NCBI GenBank assembly: GCA_029986255.1
Contig: DALTYD010000034.1
Location: 1 to 9,191 of the forward strand
Direction of reading: 5' to 3'
Length of the DNA: 9,191 nt
Origin: Methanocorpusculum sp.
GTDB taxonomy: Archaea; Halobacteriota; Methanomicrobia; Methanomicrobiales; Methanocorpusculaceae
The position numbers and the translations under genes are program-made. The notes below the pieces were generated by a model, which searched no databases, was not told where the DNA came from, and saw only the letters and a program-made list of their open reading frames with translations. This document shows positions 6,874-9,191 of this stretch, one piece after another. The first letter of the stretch is position 1; each line of letters starts with the position of its first letter.

Positions 6874-7893
6874 TTATTCTAGTGAAGAGAAATCATATGG
6901 AGGATAGAACACACCTTTTTCAGTAATAATAGCTGTAACAAGATCAAGTGGAGTTGCATCAAATGCATAATTGAGTACCGGCACACCTTCAGGAATTGTT
7001 GATTGGCCACCGAAAAATGCAACTTCATCACGGCTGCGCTGCTCAACCATGATATTGGTTTCTACCGTATCGATATCAAATGACGAAATGGGGGCTGCCA
7101 CATAGAAAGGAATATGATGATGTCTAGCACAGACAGCATGCATATAGGTTCCGATCTTGTTGAAGACTACATCTTGAGTTATACGATCAGCACCAACAAC
7201 CACGCAGTCAATTTGTCCTTGCCGCATTAAATATGCAGCTTCGGAGTCAATAATAGCTGTCACAGGAATATTATCACGAGCAAGTTCCCATGTAGTTAAG
7301 CGCGCTCCCTGCAACAGGGGGCGAGTTTCACATGAGATAACCGAAATTTTTTTCCCCATTTTGTGAGCGGAGCGAATGACACCAAGTGCAGTTCCCCACG
7401 ATGAGCAGGCAAGAGCACCGGCATTACAGTGGGTGAGGATCGTGCCAATCTGTGGAAGTAACGATGCACCATTGTGGCCAAGAAGCATGCAACACTTTTC
7501 ATCGTTGGCGGCGATAGTTTTGGCTGCGATAATGGCAAGATATTTCGCCATTTCGGGGGGCAAATTTTCAATTGCTCGGAGAACCTTATCGATACCCCAC
7601 GCAAGATTGACAGCCGTTGGACGAATATTGCGAAGCAACTCTGCATCCGCCTGGACAGTTTCTAGAAATTCTGCATTTGATACACAAGAGATAGCAGACA
7701 ACGCAACACCAAACGCTCCAGCAATGCCTAGAGCAGGCGCTCCGCGAATTGCAAGGCGATGAATAGCTTCAACAAGCCGATCAACGGTTGTAATTTCAAT
7801 CACAGATACTTCGATAGGAAGCTTTGTTTGGTCAATCAACATGATCGAGTTGTTTTCGTCATTCCACCAGATGGTTTTTATTTTGTCCGTCAC
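6874..7893 (-). CDS. mtnA: S-methyl-5-thioribose-1-phosphate isomerase
   Basis: MtnA converts 5-methylthioribose 1-phosphate to 5-methylthioribulose 1-phosphate in salvage of methylthioadenosine, the by-product of polyamine and related S-adenosylmethionine reactions. The 339 residues cover the whole family length. Motifs are TIWWND at 7-12, LIDQTKLP at 19-26, RGAPALGIAGAFG at 50-62, THCNAGALA at 154-162 with catalytic C156, CETRPLLQGARLT at 188-200, GADRI at 234-238 with catalytic D236, and NKIGTY at 245-250. This separates it from the related eIF2B subunits and ribose-1,5-bisphosphate isomerase. The start is a GTG, chosen because the next Met (18) would remove the conserved IWW segment and because TTAGGA lies eight bases upstream. 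The gamma carbonic anhydrase gene precedes it on the same strand with a 124-base leader. In methanogens the substrate may come through methylthioinosine rather than directly from methylthioadenosine; that is known for Methanocaldococcus and only inferred here. Confidence 0.93.
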   Translation of the reverse strand: MTDKIKTIWWNDENNSIMLIDQTKLPIEVSVIEITTVDRLVEAIHRLAIRGAPALGIAGAFGVALSAISCVSNAEFLETVQADAELLRNIRPTAVNLAWGIDKVLRAIENLPPEMAKYLAIIAAKTIAANDEKCCMLLGHNGASLLPQIGTILTHCNAGALACSSWGTALGVIRSAHKMGKKISVISCETRPLLQGARLTTWELARDNIPVTAIIDSEAAYLMRQGQIDCVVVGADRITQDVVFNKIGTYMHAVCARHHHIPFYVAAPISSFDIDTVETNIMVEQRSRDEVAFFGGQSTIPEGVPVLNYAFDATPLDLVTAIITEKGVFYPPYDFSSLE

Positions 7894-7901
7894 AGTTAGG
7901 T

Positions 7902-7907
7902 TCCTAA
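7902..7907 (-). promoter_or_regulatory. Ribosome binding site of mtnA
   Basis: The - strand reads TTAGGA with eight bases to the GTG start. It supports GTG as the initiation codon. It also forms one arm of a short inverted repeat, TTAGG/CCTAA (7896-7900 and 7903-7907), which could partly hide the site. Confidence 0.45.
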
Positions 7908-7953
7908 GAAGGAGTGATCAACAATCCCTTTCATGAAACAATAACATTGACCA

Positions 7954-7968
7954 TTTTCAATTTGAAAA
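7954..7968. promoter_or_regulatory. 15-bp palindrome upstream of mtnA, operator candidate
   Basis: TTTTCAA-T-TTGAAAA is a perfect palindrome with 7-base arms around one central base, 61 bases upstream of the mtnA start. On the - strand an AT-rich GATAAGATATTTT element lies just upstream (about 7973-7985) and could be the TATA region, placing the palindrome between TATA and the likely start of transcription, where archaeal repressors often bind. A second perfect palindrome, TTTCATGAAA, lies at 7929-7938. Regulation is inferred from arrangement only. Confidence 0.4.
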
Positions 7969-8017
7969 CCAAAATATCTTATCCAAAGCAGAAACCAGAG
8001 ACACCGATACAATAACG

Positions 8018-8542
8018 TTACGCCCGTTCATTCAGGTACTTCCTCCCAATAGTAACGTAGGCATCAGCATTTTTTCGATTTTCTGCAGCTTCATCAGGAG
8101 TGAGTTCACGAATAATTTTTCCTGGAACACCCATGACGAGTGATTTTTCAGGGATGACTTTCCGTTCTGAAACTAATGCTCCCGCAGCAATAAGAGAGCC
8201 ACGACCAACCACTGCACCATTCAGGATGATTGCACCCATACCAATCAGACAATCATCCTCAATAGTGCAGCCATGTAAAATTGCACCGTGGCCAATGGAG
8301 ACATTTTTTCCGATAGTAACGGGATAACCAACGCTTTCATGAATAACGGCGTTATCCTGAATGTTAGAACGATTGCCAATGGTGATCGATGCCATATCAG
8401 CCCGAAGAACGGCACCAAATAAAACGGTAACATCATCTCCAAGTGTAACATCCCCCGCAATCGTTGCATTCGGGGAAACGAATGTCCGCTCTCCAACCCT
8501 CCCATTGTTGTTAAGTTTCGAAATACTTTCAATAATATCCAT
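8018..8542 (-). CDS. Gamma-class carbonic anhydrase-like protein (CamH type)
   Basis: A left-handed beta-helix protein of 174 residues built of hexapeptide repeats (about 23-140), followed by a C-terminal helix (148-173). The three zinc-ligand histidines of gamma carbonic anhydrases are present as H68 (AVIHESVGYP), H85 and H90 (SIGHGAILHGC). R47, D49, N60, Q62 and D63 match Cam R59, D61, N73, Q75 and D76. The acidic loops of Cam are absent: Cam Glu62 is Met50 here, and the stretch between the first and second His is 17 instead of 36 residues. This places it with CamH/YrdA-like proteins, whose carbonic anhydrase activity is often low or unproven. It would act as a cytosolic trimer, hydrating CO2 if active. 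VMGVPGKIIRELTPDE (136-151) is also typical. mtnA follows on the same strand 124 bases on. The name caiE/yrdA would be arbitrary. Confidence 0.9.
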   Translation of the reverse strand: MDIIESISKLNNNGRVGERTFVSPNATIAGDVTLGDDVTVLFGAVLRADMASITIGNRSNIQDNAVIHESVGYPVTIGKNVSIGHGAILHGCTIEDDCLIGMGAIILNGAVVGRGSLIAAGALVSERKVIPEKSLVMGVPGKIIRELTPDEAAENRKNADAYVTIGRKYLNERA

Positions 8543-8921
8543 AATGTTACTCTTATTAGTATGGGAAATTAATAAATATTTTGAATGATGAGATGCATAT
8601 CTTTATTTAGAGGTTACACGATTCGCATAGGATAGGTCTGCTCACTGATTCTAAAGAAAAAAACAAGGGACAGACATCCAAATTAATCTTGAAGAAACAG
8701 AATGTATGGGAGTGGATTGCATGATATCATAAAAATATTTAGAAAAATAATAAAATAAACAACCATATATCACACATTTCTGAAAATAAACGGAAAATAA
8801 TTCCATATGACACACATAATGCAAAAAAAATATCAAGATGGCATGTGAGTAATCATATAGTGCTTGTTTTCAACCGTAAAAAGATCAGAAAGAGGAGGAA
8901 ATAAAGGGGATATTCGATAAA
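8543..8921. other. Gene-poor stretch with promoter at left edge
   Basis: Apart from the carbonic anhydrase promoter I see no gene here. The longest frame (8651-8836, - strand) is rich in Phe, Tyr and Cys and has no ribosome site. A box C-like ATGATGA (8585-8591) and a CTGA (8645-8648) are spaced as in C/D RNAs, but no internal boxes or terminal stem support one. A strong GAGGAGG lies at 8892-8898, too far from the next ATG to be a normal ribosome site. Confidence 0.5.
8569..8576 (-). promoter_or_regulatory. TATA box of the carbonic anhydrase-like gene
   Basis: The - strand reads TTTATTAA, with an A-rich element (CAAAATA) just upstream that fits an archaeal BRE. The box lies about 27-34 bases before the ATG, giving a leader of only a few bases. 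No good Shine-Dalgarno precedes this ATG, in line with a short leader. Confidence 0.45.
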
Positions 8922-9080
8922 ATGAGAAAGACTGATAAAATATCTTGCACAATTAGGATTTTCAAAACAGTTGTCTTCCGAGAACTGGAAAGAGTACATA
9001 AAATTATGCAAAAAATACAACTTTTAGCTTCATCTATTCGTGACACGAATTTTTTAGAAAATTTAAAATATTATAATTAA
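8922..9080 (+). CDS. Candidate small protein, 52 aa
   Basis: This is an ORF of 52 codons ending in TAA. The product starts MRKTDKISCTIRIFKTVV, then reads FRELERVHKIMQKIQLLASS and ends in NLKYYN. It is basic and amphipathic, with heptad-like hydrophobic spacing from about 18 to 36 that could form a helix or short coiled coil. The frame is open upstream to base 8880 and encodes a charged KDQKEEEIK stretch without a start codon, so the true gene might be longer or decayed. GGGGA lies 11 bases before the ATG, and a better GAGGAGG 23 bases before it. It also contains the 15-bp palindrome at 9036-9050. I do not recognise it. Confidence 0.28.
   Translation: MRKTDKISCTIRIFKTVVFRELERVHKIMQKIQLLASSIRDTNFLENLKYYN
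9036..9050. repeat. 15-bp palindrome followed by T-run
   Basis: ATTCGTG-A-CACGAAT is a perfect palindrome with 7-base arms, followed by T to 9055. It could be a dimeric protein binding site or, as RNA, a small hairpin (5-bp stem, 5-base loop) with a T-run acting as a + strand terminator. It lies inside the weak 52-codon ORF, so coding and regulatory readings compete. Confidence 0.4.
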
Positions 9081-9127
9081 ATTTTCCTGGTGTTTAGAAA
9101 TACATGGATTCCATTAGAACATGCTTT

Positions 9128-9149
9128 GTTTCCATATTGTTTCCATATT
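9128..9149. repeat. 11-bp perfect tandem repeat
   Basis: GTTTCCATATT occurs twice without a gap or mismatch (9128-9138 and 9139-9149). The period of 11 is close to one helical turn, so two copies would face the same side of DNA. It could be a paired protein site or a simple duplication; no gene follows inside the window. Confidence 0.5.
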
Positions 9150-9191
9150 ATCATAGTAGAACACATACTGACAGTATTAACACGTTATCTC

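Noticed and set aside
7376..7762. 128-codon + strand ORF
   Set aside because: Antisense shadow of mtnA; the mtnA motifs fix the coding strand.
8585..8648. C/D box guide RNA
   Set aside because: Only an outer ATGATGA and CTGA are present; no internal boxes and no convincing terminal stem.
8651..8836. 61-codon - strand ORF
   Set aside because: Rich in Phe, Tyr and Cys as expected from AT-rich chance translation, with no ribosome site or motif.

Overview
The window reads as the chromosome of a euryarchaeal methanogen, most likely the Methanomicrobiales or a close relative. The support is an archaeal-type PurB, a cysteine-rich DUF116 protein, an archaeal MtnA, T-run terminators with little hairpin structure, and mostly weak Shine-Dalgarno sites. 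This placement is inference from protein style, not a database match. The DNA is AT-rich, and several gene-poor stretches of a few hundred bases separate the genes. I saw no tRNA, rRNA, CRISPR array, transposase or phage gene.

Layout from left to right: purB (+, 5' end cut off by the window edge) converges on a long, unusual SDF-type (glutamate/dicarboxylate) transporter (-). An AT-rich gap with one doubtful ORF follows. Next is a divergent MarC-family membrane protein (+), then a T-rich terminator and a 38-codon ORF. A gap of about 800 bases, mostly without genes, ends in a hairpin plus T-run that overlaps the stop codon of the DUF116 gene (-). A 40-codon ORF sits two bases upstream of DUF116 on the same strand and was probably overlooked because it is small. 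After another gap come mtnA (-, GTG start) and a gamma-class carbonic anhydrase-like gene (-). They are separated by a 124-base leader rich in short palindromes. The right end has no large gene, only one 52-codon ORF candidate, a 15-base palindrome and an 11-base tandem repeat.

Functionally this is mainly housekeeping: purine synthesis (PurB), methylthioadenosine salvage (MtnA), a CamH-type hexapeptide-repeat protein and three membrane proteins. There is no evidence that the genes form one pathway. The strongest candidate for something undescribed is the transporter. It keeps the SDF fold landmarks (HP1, TM7, HP2, TM8) but has lost almost every residue that binds sodium or substrate in GltPh, and it carries an N-terminal extension of about 210 residues with three membrane segments and a soluble domain. 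Second is the small protein coupled to membrane-anchored DUF116. Third is the MarC protein, which has lost the family's DPxG and AGPG signatures. I found no convincing defence, mobile or CRISPR system.
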